From Thiotrichales bacterium (lineage in GTDB: Bacteria > Pseudomonadota > Gammaproteobacteria > Beggiatoales > Beggiatoaceae): a DNA stretch of 64,000 bases. The stretch spans positions 62,001-126,000 of the forward strand of contig JADGDE010000007.1 of NCBI GenBank assembly GCA_016745035.1, read 5' to 3'. Below are positions 29,515 through 38,286 of the stretch, in pieces; the first letter of the stretch is position 1; every line of letters begins with the position of its first letter. The position numbers and the translations under genes were made by a program. Under the pieces are notes generated by a model. That model saw only the letters and a list, made by a program, of their open reading frames with translations. It ran no database searches and was not told where the DNA came from.

Positions 29515-30472
29515 TTTTAATAAGCACATAAAAATAGCTAAGGATTTAGAAACCACCTACGAAGAAACAAAATTAGGTTTCTTGAGTATTGCCTTGAGAA
29601 AAAGCAAGGAAGCTACGCATTATATAAATATGGCATCTGCTTTTAGGTCAGTCGCAGACGAGTATCAAAATCCGCTCGATTTAATCAGTAATAATGATAT
29701 TACTATTAGTATGTGTGAGGCTGCTGGTGTTTCCACAAAAGCTAGAGGGTACCTACAATCTCAGGACACTAAGGATATACTTACAGATTTTGTTGAAGAA
29801 TATCTTGTGACAGCAGGAGATAGCTATGTTGATGAGCTTATAAATAGGTATTTGCTAACACAGGGAGATGCACTTGGTGGAAGGATGAGAAATATAGTAG
29901 GCGGGCTGGCAGGAGAAAAACTCACTCAGAATATTATTTCTGCACTTGTTATTCGCAACTACAAATTCAAATATTTTGACAAACACACTAAACAATGGAT
30001 TTCTGGGGAAAATTTTCACGAAGATTATAGTAACTTGGTCAAAGCTATAAAATGGAAGAATGGCAATAAAAGTAGGCTACTTTATTATGACTTAACAATC
30101 CCTATTGTTAAAAAAAATATTGATATTGTTTTGTTTAATTCATCTGATGTGAATAACAAGAACACAAAAATATTCAAAGATTTCATTACTAAACAGGATA
30201 ATTATTTAGCATTAGGGGAATTAAAGGGTGGAATTGACCCTGCTGGTGCTGATGAGCATTGGAAAACTGCAAATACAGCCCTTACACGAATAAGAACTGC
30301 CTTTGGTAAATTAAATAAAAGTGTTCATACCGTATTTATTGGGGCAGCGATAGAAGCAGCAATGGCAAAAGAGATTTTTGCGCAGTGTAAATCTAAGGAG
30401 CTTTCAAACTGTGCTAATTTAACAAAGCCAAAGCAATTGGCAGAGGTTTGTAATTGGATTGTTACTCTTTGA
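29504..30472 (+). CDS. Type II restriction endonuclease, AvaI/BsoBI family
   Basis: 322 residues from ATG 29504; a TTG one codon earlier (29501) would give 323, the length I recall for BsoBI. The catalytic region is a PD-(D/E)XK variant: D207 in NIDIVLF and E239/K241 in ALGELKGGIDPAGADEHW, with His252 following. This conserved stretch is characteristic of AvaI/BsoBI enzymes, which cut CYCGRG. Pairing with an AquI-like methylase supports the same target. The overlap with the methylase gene gives coordinated expression. The region is more AT-rich than the nearby core genes, consistent with transfer. Confidence 0.87.
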   Translation: MANDFNKHIKIAKDLETTYEETKLGFLSIALRKSKEATHYINMASAFRSVADEYQNPLDLISNNDITISMCEAAGVSTKARGYLQSQDTKDILTDFVEEYLVTAGDSYVDELINRYLLTQGDALGGRMRNIVGGLAGEKLTQNIISALVIRNYKFKYFDKHTKQWISGENFHEDYSNLVKAIKWKNGNKSRLLYYDLTIPIVKKNIDIVLFNSSDVNNKNTKIFKDFITKQDNYLALGELKGGIDPAGADEHWKTANTALTRIRTAFGKLNKSVHTVFIGAAIEAAMAKEIFAQCKSKELSNCANLTKPKQLAEVCNWIVTL

Positions 30473-30932
30473 AAATCAACAACTATGGACTGAAAGTCCA
30501 TGGATGAAACCGAACATATATGGACACCCCATAGAAACAAGAAACCGGACACCAACTTAAATAAAGGGGGCTTGGATGTCTGATTTATACATAATACCAA
30601 TCACAAACTAAAAAGAACCAATAACTGGAATCGCGGCTTCAGCCGTGCCTGAACGGGACTAAAGTCCCGATTCCATCACTGGAGCAACTAACATTGCAAT
30701 TGGTATAAGGTGTATAAGTACAACGCCATACACCATAAACAAAGCCCTAATACTGAGCATATTCTCTAAGTTTTTAGGCGGCGGATGGCACGATGTTTAT
30801 CCGCTCTACAGAATCGGTTAAGAACGATAACTCAAGGAGGAAATTAAAAAATAACAATACTAACCTTGGTCTTTCTTACCATAACATCAAAAAAATACAT
30901 AGCCAGTATTACTTAGACAAATAATTTAAAAT
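30473..30932. other. Gene-free repeat-rich segment
   Basis: No gene seen. It holds a GGACT...AGTCC hairpin after the endonuclease gene, a GACACC-type repeat (30518-30560, AAACCGGACACCAAC), a CGGGACTAAAGTCCCG hairpin near 30653-30668, and a GCGGATGGCACGATGTTTAT repeat near 30780 that recurs near 38581. It looks like accumulated small repeats. Confidence 0.55.
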
Positions 30933-31457
30933 TCATAATAAATTGAGAAGCAAGCCATAAAAAATAAAATAAAAAATAATTTCTGTCAGTATCCTTCTAC
31001 CATGCCAAACTTGAACATAGTTGTTAAATTTATACGGCTCTCGGCGCTGTATTTTGATCAGCATATCAGCAAATTTACTTAAATGAATCTCAGGAAAATG
31101 GGCTTGTTGTAAATGAATATTGGTTTTTTTATGCAATATCCTTAAACCATTTTGTCCTGAAACAATACAGACCTTATCCAAATCAAGTGTAATGATATTT
31201 TTATCACCTAAAGCATAGTCAATGGTTCTTTCATCAATGTTGAGGGATAAGGCATATTTTTCTTCTTTGTATAATTTTGTTTGCCACATATTAAACAGTG
31301 TTATAAATATAATAGTGACTATCATGACAGTCCCTGTAGATAAATCAAACGATAACAGGGGAATAATCACTGTAGCTGGAAAGATAAGCAATCTGACATA
31401 AAATAAATATGGACGTTTTATTTCTTCTTTTGTTGGATCTTCAATTTTATACACCAT
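30933..31457 (-). CDS. Hypothetical membrane protein (PH-like fold possible)
   Basis: 174 residues with two N-terminal transmembrane helices (LLIFPATVIIPLLSF and MIVTIIFITLFNMW), a soluble middle of about 90 residues with alternating strands (YALSLNIDERTIDYALGDKNI), and a C-terminal hydrophobic helix (IIFYFIFYGLLLNLL). This plan resembles small bacterial PH-domain membrane proteins, but I recognise no specific family. It is AT-rich. No ribosome-binding site stands out. Confidence 0.55.
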   Translation of the reverse strand: MVYKIEDPTKEEIKRPYLFYVRLLIFPATVIIPLLSFDLSTGTVMIVTIIFITLFNMWQTKLYKEEKYALSLNIDERTIDYALGDKNIITLDLDKVCIVSGQNGLRILHKKTNIHLQQAHFPEIHLSKFADMLIKIQRREPYKFNNYVQVWHGRRILTEIIFYFIFYGLLLNLL

Positions 31458-31555
31458 AAAATACTACTCACCATGAAAAAATATAAACACTCATTTTACG
31501 TATTTTCTGCGCTGTTGTGCATGGGATTTTTAAGAGAGAAACAGAAGAGAGAAAG

Positions 31556-31936
31556 ATGGACTGGAAGTCACTTGCAATATTTTACATTCCTGAAGAGGTC
31601 AAATTCATAAGAAAGTGTGACTCACCTTTTGAGTTTTGGGTAGATATGTCGGCTGAAATTGAAAATTGCGTCAGCAAGGAAAATGACGAAAAAGCAGAAA
31701 AAATCATGAAACTTGCTGTTTACTACTCAACCCATGCAGAAACCATAACATCGGAAATGGGACAGGCTGCATTAGTTTTGTTTCTTCATGGCATTCCGTT
31801 GAAAACTAAACTGTGGCCTTTATTACCAAAGTTTTTACCCAAAAAATATTTTTTTCAGCTCAAGGAAGAATTTCTTTTTTCTACAAATGAGAGCGTATAC
31901 AAGGAAATGAGAACCGTGAAACCGGACACCCATTGA
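31556..31936 (+). CDS. Hypothetical small protein whose 3' end runs into a repeat
   Basis: 126 residues from ATG 31556, which has AGAAGAGAGAAAG upstream; an earlier in-frame ATG at 31517 is less likely. The body is helical and rich in Lys and Glu, with the segments WKSLAIFYIPEEVKFIRKC and GQAALVLFLHGIPL. The last residues (TVKPDTH) and the stop come from the dispersed ACCGGACACCCA repeat, so an insertion probably replaced the native C-terminus. Function unknown. Confidence 0.5.
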   Translation: MDWKSLAIFYIPEEVKFIRKCDSPFEFWVDMSAEIENCVSKENDEKAEKIMKLAVYYSTHAETITSEMGQAALVLFLHGIPLKTKLWPLLPKFLPKKYFFQLKEEFLFSTNESVYKEMRTVKPDTH

Positions 31937-31974
31937 AATTTTAAGGAAAACTGAAAAAAACTAAGATAATTTAA

Positions 31975-32094
31975 CTGATGTTACGCAAAGGCTTTAACAA
32001 GCCAAAAAACCGCCATTGCTCCACGGCTAAATTCCACTAGGCAGGTGGAAAACCATAATATTGAGATAAAAACAGTCTTAGTGCGTAACATCAG
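31975..32094. mobile_element. Miniature inverted-repeat element, copy A
   Basis: 120 bp with ends CTGATGTTACGCAAAGG and TGCGTAACATCAG and no coding capacity. It is flanked by an 8-bp direct repeat TAATTTAA on both sides, evidence for transposition. It lies just downstream of the large secreted-protein gene, in inverted orientation to copy B on the other side of that gene. Confidence 0.85.
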
Positions 32095-32199
32095 TAATTT
32101 AATAGATGTCCTTATCTCCTTGCCTACGTAGCGCAATCAATGATACCAGCTAAGTTCAACCACGTCTTGCCAATAAAATGATAAGACGTGGTATCAGCT

Positions 32200-35100
32200 T
32201 TAGCGAATGGTGAATTGCAGTGGTTGCTTGGTTTCAAGGAAGGTCCCATCTGACAATTGATAACCAATGTAGAAGGTATAATGACCTGCTGCATTGGTCA
32301 ATTTGCCGTTATAAATCACGATATTATTGCCGTTTTCTTCCAGGTTTATGTTACCAGCGGAAGGCAATTGAGTTGGTTCAGGGGCTTGTTGAGTGCTGCC
32401 CCAAATGTTTCCATCGCGGTGATAATACTCGGTTCTCCCTTTGGTTTGACGTTCAAACCAGATTTTGAGCTTGACCTCGTGATTTTGGTGCATCGATTGA
32501 GCTCGCACAGTGCAGCTAATTTCTAGCGGGTCTTGTTGACTGGCTTCCAAATTATCGCCAGTGACACCTTGATTCAGTAGTTTCAAACGCGTGTCGAAAT
32601 GGCTTTGATCACCAAATCCACTTTTCACCATTTGTCCCTGACTGTTACCCACGAAGAAGCTTGTGGGTTCTCTGCTGTAGTGAATGGCTTGAGGGCTATC
32701 CGTGCCTTCCTTGGGATTTTCGCGGAAGGCAACATAAACATGGAACACTCCAGAAATGTCTAAATTCCCTTGATATATATCTAAGGTTATCTTCTTTCCT
32801 AATTTTTCCCTTTGAGCTATCGGGCGGAGCGTATCGGGATCTTGATTCCACTTGTGCGCTTGACCAGTCTCATCCAGTTGATACCAGAAAGATTGTCCAT
32901 TCGTGATGTGTTCCACAAAAACGTATAGGCTTGCAGCTTGGTTGCGTTGCTCGCTCGATGGCGCGATAAAGCCTTGGAGGTGAACATAAGCATTGGCGCG
33001 AAATGCTTGTTGCCGTTTGCCATTGGCATCGTTGACCACACCATCGAACCAAGCGGGGCTGGCTTTGAGTTCTTCCCTATTACCGAACAACGGCGAGACA
33101 TTTCCTTGGAGCGCGGTATTTTTTTGCCAGCCACTATTGCCTTGAGGGAGTATTTCCCATGGTTGCTCTCCTCCGGACTCAGGCTCTTGATCGTTGCTGA
33201 TAACACTGAGATTTAAAGTTGCATTTCCCAAGGTCGCGCCATTGGATGGATTTTCCAAGGTAATGGTCAGGGTTTCTGGAAGTTCCACTTCGGTATCGTT
33301 GATCAAGGTGAGGGTCACGAGTTTATCATCTAGATCTCCTGCCCCCCAATCTACACGTTCTGGAGACAATGTGTATTCACTAGTTTTCACACTATCCCCA
33401 CCATAAACCTTCACGTCCACGCCTGTCGCGCTGGCATTGGCACTGCTGGCCACGGTTCGACTTAGGGTAATCGTGCTTTGGTTGTCGCCTCGAGGTCCCT
33501 CATTGCCGTATTCATCGACCATCAAGGCTTCGGTAGAAGGTAATTGGGTGATGGCTTGCTTATTTGTGGCACTATACACGTTGCTCGCGCTGATAATAGC
33601 GATGTTTCCAGATACTGGCGAGGAAGGAGGGGGCGTGTCAACTGGATTCACCGAACCCTTGAACTTCAACTCGTAATTACCTTCATCGCTGTCATTATTC
33701 GTCAAGCTTGCGGTGGCGGTGAAATCTCCAGTTTGGGTTGCATCTAGGGTGATCTTCAAGCTGGTATCCTGACCTGGGCTTAGAGTCATGGGGGTGCTCG
33801 ATAATGGCGTTACACTAAAGCCATCTCCCGATGCCAATACAAAATCCGACAGGCTCAAGTCATCATCACCTTCATTAGAGACATTAAAAGTCAGGGTTTG
33901 AGGCTGACCGACCGTCGTAGTCCCAAAATCGGTGGCGAGTGCGTCCGACGTGATTTCCGCACCGTTGAAGGAAACCTTGATTTCAGGCGCTAAACTGGCG
34001 GCTACAGTAGTAAATTGCCAAGTTTTTTTATAATCAATACCATAGAAGGCATTGCCCTCTTCATCTATTATCGCGCCTTCTTGAATCAAGATGTAATATT
34101 CAGTGTCCCCTTCCAACTCGGTTGGAGGAACAATAGTGACGGTTTCGTTGTCATAGCTTATGTCAGGATCCTGCGCGTTGATCTCACTGATACGACTGTC
34201 ATTGGACGATTTACGAATGAAAAAAAGACCGTCCCCAGCTTGTACTTTTTCATTAAATGTTGCTACGAGCTTTGCATTTGTGGCGATATTGCTTGCATCC
34301 CTTTCTGGATAGGTTGATATCAAACCCGGTTCAGGATTTTGGGATGTCGTGATAGAGACCGATGTAAAGATTTCATTGAGGGCAACATATTTGAATTTAA
34401 TATAAATGGAATCTGTTGTCCCCTTAGCCCGGAAGCAATACCAGTAATTGTTTTTCCGTTTTGACCATTGTTGAGTTCTATAAGTATCACTTGCGTCACA
34501 GGCTGGTTCTTGTTCTGTTGGTTCAAGCGTCAATTTCTGGGATAATCCCCCATCAACTGTTTTTTCCTCTGAAGGCTTTGGACGATTGTTTGTGAAATCT
34601 TCAAGGTAGTTCAAATAAAATTCCCCTGACAGAGAAATTGATGGGTAGTATGTCTGTGAACCTGATGGTGTATTACTTTTGAAATGGCAACCACTGTACA
34701 ATTGAGAACTTTCTTTAGAATAGGAAATTATTGAAGGGCATTCCGTCGTGTTGTTATTCCCATCGAGCTGAAAGAGTTTATCTACCCCCCTTCCTTGAAT
34801 AGAGAAATTGAAAGGATTGTCATCGCTATCATTATTTGCAACGCTGATCGTAGCCGTGCGTAAACCCGTTTCCAAGGGCTTAAAGGCGATGATAAAGGTT
34901 TCCTTACCATCATTGGCGGCGACGCTGGCAGGCGCATCCAACAAGAGGGTGAAGTCATTGGCATGGGTACCACCAATGGTAACGCGCGGGTTGTCGGTGA
35001 GGTTTAAGGCATCTTTACCAATGTTTTTGATGGTAAAGGCATTGGCTTTAACCCAACTGTTAAGCTCGATGGTTCCAAAATCTGTATCATCAAATAATGA

Positions 35101-36003
35101 AGGTGATGTATCATTGTTAAACATATACTTGTTGCCTCCAATAACTTCAATATCACTTTCACTCTCATCTACCTCAATAACTGGCTCTTTTTCCGGAATG
35201 GGGAATGGAGTAGATAAAAGACTGTCTTCTGCCGTAATGATCCCGCTAGCCTCACTGCACAAGCGCTCATTTGCACCATCGAAGTCAGCGCATTGTGCTA
35301 CATTATAAGCTTCTATTGCGAGCGCATAGCATTCCTTGTAGGTGCTGGAGGTATCACAATATGCCTCAATCGGTTCTACCGGCCACAATTGAGGTTTGAT
35401 GGCTTGCCCATCCATTGTCAGCACAGGTGGGAAAGCTGCCATTATAATCTTGTTGTATGATCTCTGGTTAGGGTCTGTAGTCATAGCTTTGCGTAGACAC
35501 ATGGTTACAGTCCGACCGCTAAAATTTCGATCCCAAACGCCGCCAATTGACAACACAGGATCGTAATCTAAATCACCGAGTTGTGTTTCAATCATCAAAT
35601 TATCATAAGCCTGCTGGCTTATCAGGCGATCATAATCTGAAAACCCCGTACTGTGGCACTCAAGTTCGCGAGGTTCATAACTAGCCATATCAAAAATTTT
35701 GCCCGAATCGGCTTTGTAAGACACACTCCCAGCACAATCCCTCACAGATTCCCCATCCTGCGTTGTACATGTAAATAGTGTTCCCCTTAGCTGGCTTGTG
35801 TCTTGCCCAACCATCGTTGTAGGGTACTTTGCATTAGCCCCGAACATCACTGCAAAAGTCATCCACCCAAGCCACAGAGCAAGATACTTTGCAAGGCGTT
35901 TTTTAGACGCAGCTTGCTTATAAAGCGGTTGAAGTTTTTTATCTCGCCGTGACAGCGATGTTTGCTTAGTAAAGGATATGCCGATTTTTTGTAGTATTTT
36001 CAT
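32200..36003 (-). CDS. Very large secreted protein with choice-of-anchor D, SbsA-like and Calx-beta domains
   Basis: 1267 residues. A long Lys-rich N-terminus is followed by a signal helix (LALWLGWMTFAVMFGANA). Then come a Cys-containing region (about 70-270), an ASH/choice-of-anchor-D domain (about 295-410), an SbsA-type Ig-like domain with FNEKVQAGDG (about 575-675), a second choice-of-anchor-D domain (about 685-790), a Calx-beta domain (about 810-925), and two copies of a C-terminal module with the pattern IYQGNL...G.F.VYV / IYNGKL...G.YTFYIGY. The product is probably extracellular or surface-attached, perhaps adhesive. The gene is bracketed by inverted miniature elements (copies A and B). 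A broken relative of the C-terminal module lies at 42136-42627. Confidence 0.75.
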   Translation of the reverse strand: MKILQKIGISFTKQTSLSRRDKKLQPLYKQAASKKRLAKYLALWLGWMTFAVMFGANAKYPTTMVGQDTSQLRGTLFTCTTQDGESVRDCAGSVSYKADSGKIFDMASYEPRELECHSTGFSDYDRLISQQAYDNLMIETQLGDLDYDPVLSIGGVWDRNFSGRTVTMCLRKAMTTDPNQRSYNKIIMAAFPPVLTMDGQAIKPQLWPVEPIEAYCDTSSTYKECYALAIEAYNVAQCADFDGANERLCSEASGIITAEDSLLSTPFPIPEKEPVIEVDESESDIEVIGGNKYMFNNDTSPSLFDDTDFGTIELNSWVKANAFTIKNIGKDALNLTDNPRVTIGGTHANDFTLLLDAPASVAANDGKETFIIAFKPLETGLRTATISVANNDSDDNPFNFSIQGRGVDKLFQLDGNNNTTECPSIISYSKESSQLYSGCHFKSNTPSGSQTYYPSISLSGEFYLNYLEDFTNNRPKPSEEKTVDGGLSQKLTLEPTEQEPACDASDTYRTQQWSKRKNNYWYCFRAKGTTDSIYIKFKYVALNEIFTSVSITTSQNPEPGLISTYPERDASNIATNAKLVATFNEKVQAGDGLFFIRKSSNDSRISEINAQDPDISYDNETVTIVPPTELEGDTEYYILIQEGAIIDEEGNAFYGIDYKKTWQFTTVAASLAPEIKVSFNGAEITSDALATDFGTTTVGQPQTLTFNVSNEGDDDLSLSDFVLASGDGFSVTPLSSTPMTLSPGQDTSLKITLDATQTGDFTATASLTNNDSDEGNYELKFKGSVNPVDTPPPSSPVSGNIAIISASNVYSATNKQAITQLPSTEALMVDEYGNEGPRGDNQSTITLSRTVASSANASATGVDVKVYGGDSVKTSEYTLSPERVDWGAGDLDDKLVTLTLINDTEVELPETLTITLENPSNGATLGNATLNLSVISNDQEPESGGEQPWEILPQGNSGWQKNTALQGNVSPLFGNREELKASPAWFDGVVNDANGKRQQAFRANAYVHLQGFIAPSSEQRNQAASLYVFVEHITNGQSFWYQLDETGQAHKWNQDPDTLRPIAQREKLGKKITLDIYQGNLDISGVFHVYVAFRENPKEGTDSPQAIHYSREPTSFFVGNSQGQMVKSGFGDQSHFDTRLKLLNQGVTGDNLEASQQDPLEISCTVRAQSMHQNHEVKLKIWFERQTKGRTEYYHRDGNIWGSTQQAPEPTQLPSAGNINLEENGNNIVIYNGKLTNAAGHYTFYIGYQLSDGTFLETKQPLQFTIR

Positions 36004-36079
36004 AGGGTTTTAGCTTATTAAAGCATGAAGCAGTGGGTGGGTAAGGCCGCTATCACCGAGAAGGGATTCGTGATTTTAA

Positions 36080-36210
36080 CCGATGTTACGCACTAAGCCT
36101 GTTTTTATCTCAATATTGTGGTTTTCCACCTGCCTAGTGGAATTTAGCCGTGGAGCAATGGCGGTTTTTTGGCTTGTTAAAGCCAAAAAGAAGCTTTTGC
36201 GTAACATCAG
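36080..36210. mobile_element. Miniature inverted-repeat element, copy B
   Basis: 131 bp, the reverse complement of copy A with few changes and a short insertion near one end. Its ends are CCGATGTTACGCACTAAG and TTGCGTAACATCA. GATTTTAA occurs on both sides as an 8-bp direct repeat. It lies upstream of the large secreted-protein gene. Confidence 0.85.
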
Positions 36211-36354
36211 ATTTTAATTCAGCTTTAGATAAAGAAGCCAGATAAATAAATAGAGAATTAATTTAGTTGGTTATTCTTCTCAAAGTTGACACTGAACATT
36301 CATTGTAATGGTTTTTATACCATCTGCCAATCAGCTTCCTTATATATCAAAACT

Positions 36355-36500
36355 TAAGGATAAAACTTAAGGAAAAACTTAAAAATAAAAACTTAAGGAC
36401 ACCCACTAAATTATTTCCAGGAAAAACTTAAAAAATAAAAACTTAAGGACACCCACAATAAAAACTTAAGGACACCCACTAAATTATTTCCCACTAAATT
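36355..36500. repeat. Cluster of AACTTAAGGACACCCACTAAA repeats
   Basis: The unit AAAACTTAAGGACACCCAC, often followed by TAAATTATTT, occurs three times in full with partial units between them. The preceding bases 36211-36354 hold no gene. Related GGACACCCA units occur near 27560, 31920 and 38460. Confidence 0.75.
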
Positions 36501-36880
36501 ATTTTCTTGGGCAAAACGCGGGCTGTGAGGCGGGTGGCAAAGCGAATCGGATGATTAACGGCGATGGTTTTGGGGGTCACTTCGCCAAATAAGAGAAGCA
36601 AGGGCACCATGATGAAAATATTCAGCCAACCCAGCGTGTCTCTTTCAAACAGCAATAATAAAATCGCGGTCATATTGGCAACGGAGGCAATATTGACCAG
36701 CTCATTACCGCAGAGCGGGGAAATAATCAAGCGCCGAGGCTCATCTAAAGCGCATGAATTGAGTCTGATTCAGGGTGACGAATATTGCGCAAATGCTGCA
36801 AATCAATACGACTTAGGGAAAATAAAGCCGCCTCTGAGCCAGAAAATACAGCGGCCGCTGCGAGACATGGAGAGGCGCTA
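36494..36880 (-). pseudogene. Broken CNNM/DUF21 (CorC/HlyC-type) membrane protein fragment
   Basis: On the minus strand, AAAAVFSGSEAALFSLSRID and QHLRNIRHPESDSIHAL are followed, after a one-base shift near 36750, by LDEPRRLIISPLCGNELVNI and MVPLLLLFGEVTPKTIAVNH. That order is the DUF21/CNNM transmembrane domain. The gene is frameshifted, cut at its 3' end by the GGACACCC repeats, and separated from its start (37145-37225) by about 270 bp of unrelated DNA. Confidence 0.75.
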
Positions 36881-37144
36881 GCCAAAGTCGAGTAGTCCGC
36901 GACTAGCCGTCATTTCAGAGCGTTGAGATAATGTCGATGTGCAGAGCACGAGGAATTATCTCGCCGCGTCGAAATGTATGAGGCGTTAAGTCATAGGGGA
37001 GGGAGTAAACCGTAGCAGCGCAGTGCGAAGGTCTACGGGAGACACCGGACGTGTCGGGGCAGAAGACAGTATATCAGTCTGAATCTGAGTAGCTCTAAGG
37101 ACAAGGATGTCCGTGAGCGTCACGAAGTCAGTCTGATATTCCTC
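36881..37144. other. Unexplained ~265-bp insertion inside the CNNM gene
   Basis: This segment lies between the N-terminal remnant and the rest of the CNNM pseudogene. It encodes no convincing protein. ATCAGTCTGA-type sequence occurs twice near its right side (about 37072 and 37130). I see no clear terminal repeats, so its origin is open. Confidence 0.4.
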
Positions 37145-37225
37145 GGCACTGAGGAGTAAAATTTGCAAAACGCAGCGGGTAAATATTTCAATATCTACCG
37201 AACTGATGCCACTGAAAATATCCAT
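37145..37225 (-). pseudogene. N-terminal remnant of the CNNM gene
   Basis: ATG 37225, with GAGGA 9 nt upstream, opens MDIFSGISSVDIEIFTRCVL and a hydrophobic QILLLSA, which would lead into AAAAVFSGSEAAL of the downstream fragment. Its leader and first codons are duplicated in the 122-bp tandem repeat. Confidence 0.5.
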
Positions 37226-37482
37226 AAGCCGACATCCTCTGCCAAGATCCAATCGGGACTATTTTAACGGTTTTTACTTAAAGAAGGGGGAGAAAATATG
37301 CTATTTTTATGGGTGTCTACAATTTGATTTCCACTGAAAATATCCATAAGCCGACATCCTCTGCCAAGATCCAATCGGGACTATTTTAACGGTTTTTACT
37401 TAAAGAAGGGGGAGAAAATATGCTATTTTTATGGGTGTCTACAATTTGTCTACAATTTGATTTATGGGTGTCTACAATTTGA
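37209..37482. repeat. 122-bp tandem duplication plus short GTGTCTACAATTTG repeats
   Basis: The 122 bp from 37209 (CCACTGAAAATATCC) are repeated almost exactly from 37331. They end in ATGGGTGTCTACAATTTG, which is then repeated in part at about 37448 and again at about 37465. The unit covers the leader and first codons of the broken CNNM gene. Confidence 0.9.
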
Positions 37483-37644
37483 TTGAGGGATGTTCTGAAT
37501 CGTTGCCAGAAGTATTGTTGGTGGAAAAATTTCTATAAAATGGTCGTGTCTTAAAGGAAATCTTTCTTGAAGCAGATTACCTTAATAATTATGTGCTGCT
37601 CACAGTTAGATAATTTCAACTTATTAAATAATCAAGAGTTTATT

Positions 37645-38286
37645 ATGATTTTAAGTCAATTTTTTCGTTTGAATTCGCGTATTTCCTTCTCGGCTTTTTC
37701 CCACACTCAACAAAATTCCGCTCGGCTTGTAACGTCGCGTGCGTCTCGGCGTGTTTTGCCGTATTGGTTAGGGACTCTGGGATTAGCCGTTGCAATGTCT
37801 GGGAAAGCCAGTGCCGAGGTGCAACATCCAGAAAGCCCATATAACAAAGCTTGCTACGAGGAACAGTGGTTTCAGATCGATGGTGCCTCCTCGGAGTGCC
37901 TTTATGGAAATAAAGGACTTAATTATAATTCTGAGCGTTGCGTAGCGAACTTTGCCGAAGTTCCTAGTTCAGCTCCCGCTTCAGGTACAGTGGTAAATAC
38001 CGTCGAGTTTGCTGATAATGCATATTCTTGGGAGACAGACACATGGTGCTTGATTAAGGATAGTGATGGTCTGTATTGGGCGTTCCAAGAACACGACGGA
38101 GATGGGGTCGATGCACAGATACAAGCCTGTTATCCCACATCCACTTTTGATGTTAATACTGGTTGTACGCCTCATTTTTCGATCTCCGATGATTCCGATC
38201 CCGTATCCGCTAGTATTTCCCTCTTTGATGCAGATAATGCGCAGCCTTTCGCCGTAGAAATAGAACTGGAGGGTAAGGGTGAGTAA
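37645..38286 (+). CDS. Hypothetical secreted protein
   Basis: 213 residues from ATG 37645 (CAAGAG upstream); an in-frame ATG at 37567 is less likely. A long N-terminus is followed by a signal helix (LPYWLGTLGLAVAMSGKASA, likely cut before EV). The mature part has about seven Cys residues, is acidic, and ends in a possible beta-strand domain (VEIELEGKG). Its N-terminus is organised like that of the 1267-residue protein. It may be a secreted structural protein or a shortened relative. No family recognised. Confidence 0.55.
   Translation: MILSQFFRLNSRISFSAFSHTQQNSARLVTSRASRRVLPYWLGTLGLAVAMSGKASAEVQHPESPYNKACYEEQWFQIDGASSECLYGNKGLNYNSERCVANFAEVPSSAPASGTVVNTVEFADNAYSWETDTWCLIKDSDGLYWAFQEHDGDGVDAQIQACYPTSTFDVNTGCTPHFSISDDSDPVSASISLFDADNAQPFAVEIELEGKGE

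Noticed and set aside
36986..37252. An 88-residue minus-strand gene.
   Set aside because: Only its first third is plausible coding sequence (the start of the CNNM protein); the rest reads into the unrelated insert.
36355..37482. CRISPR-like array, because of the evenly repeated short units.
   Set aside because: The units are irregular, the intervening sequences are related to each other, and no cas gene is near. They are simple tandem and dispersed repeats.
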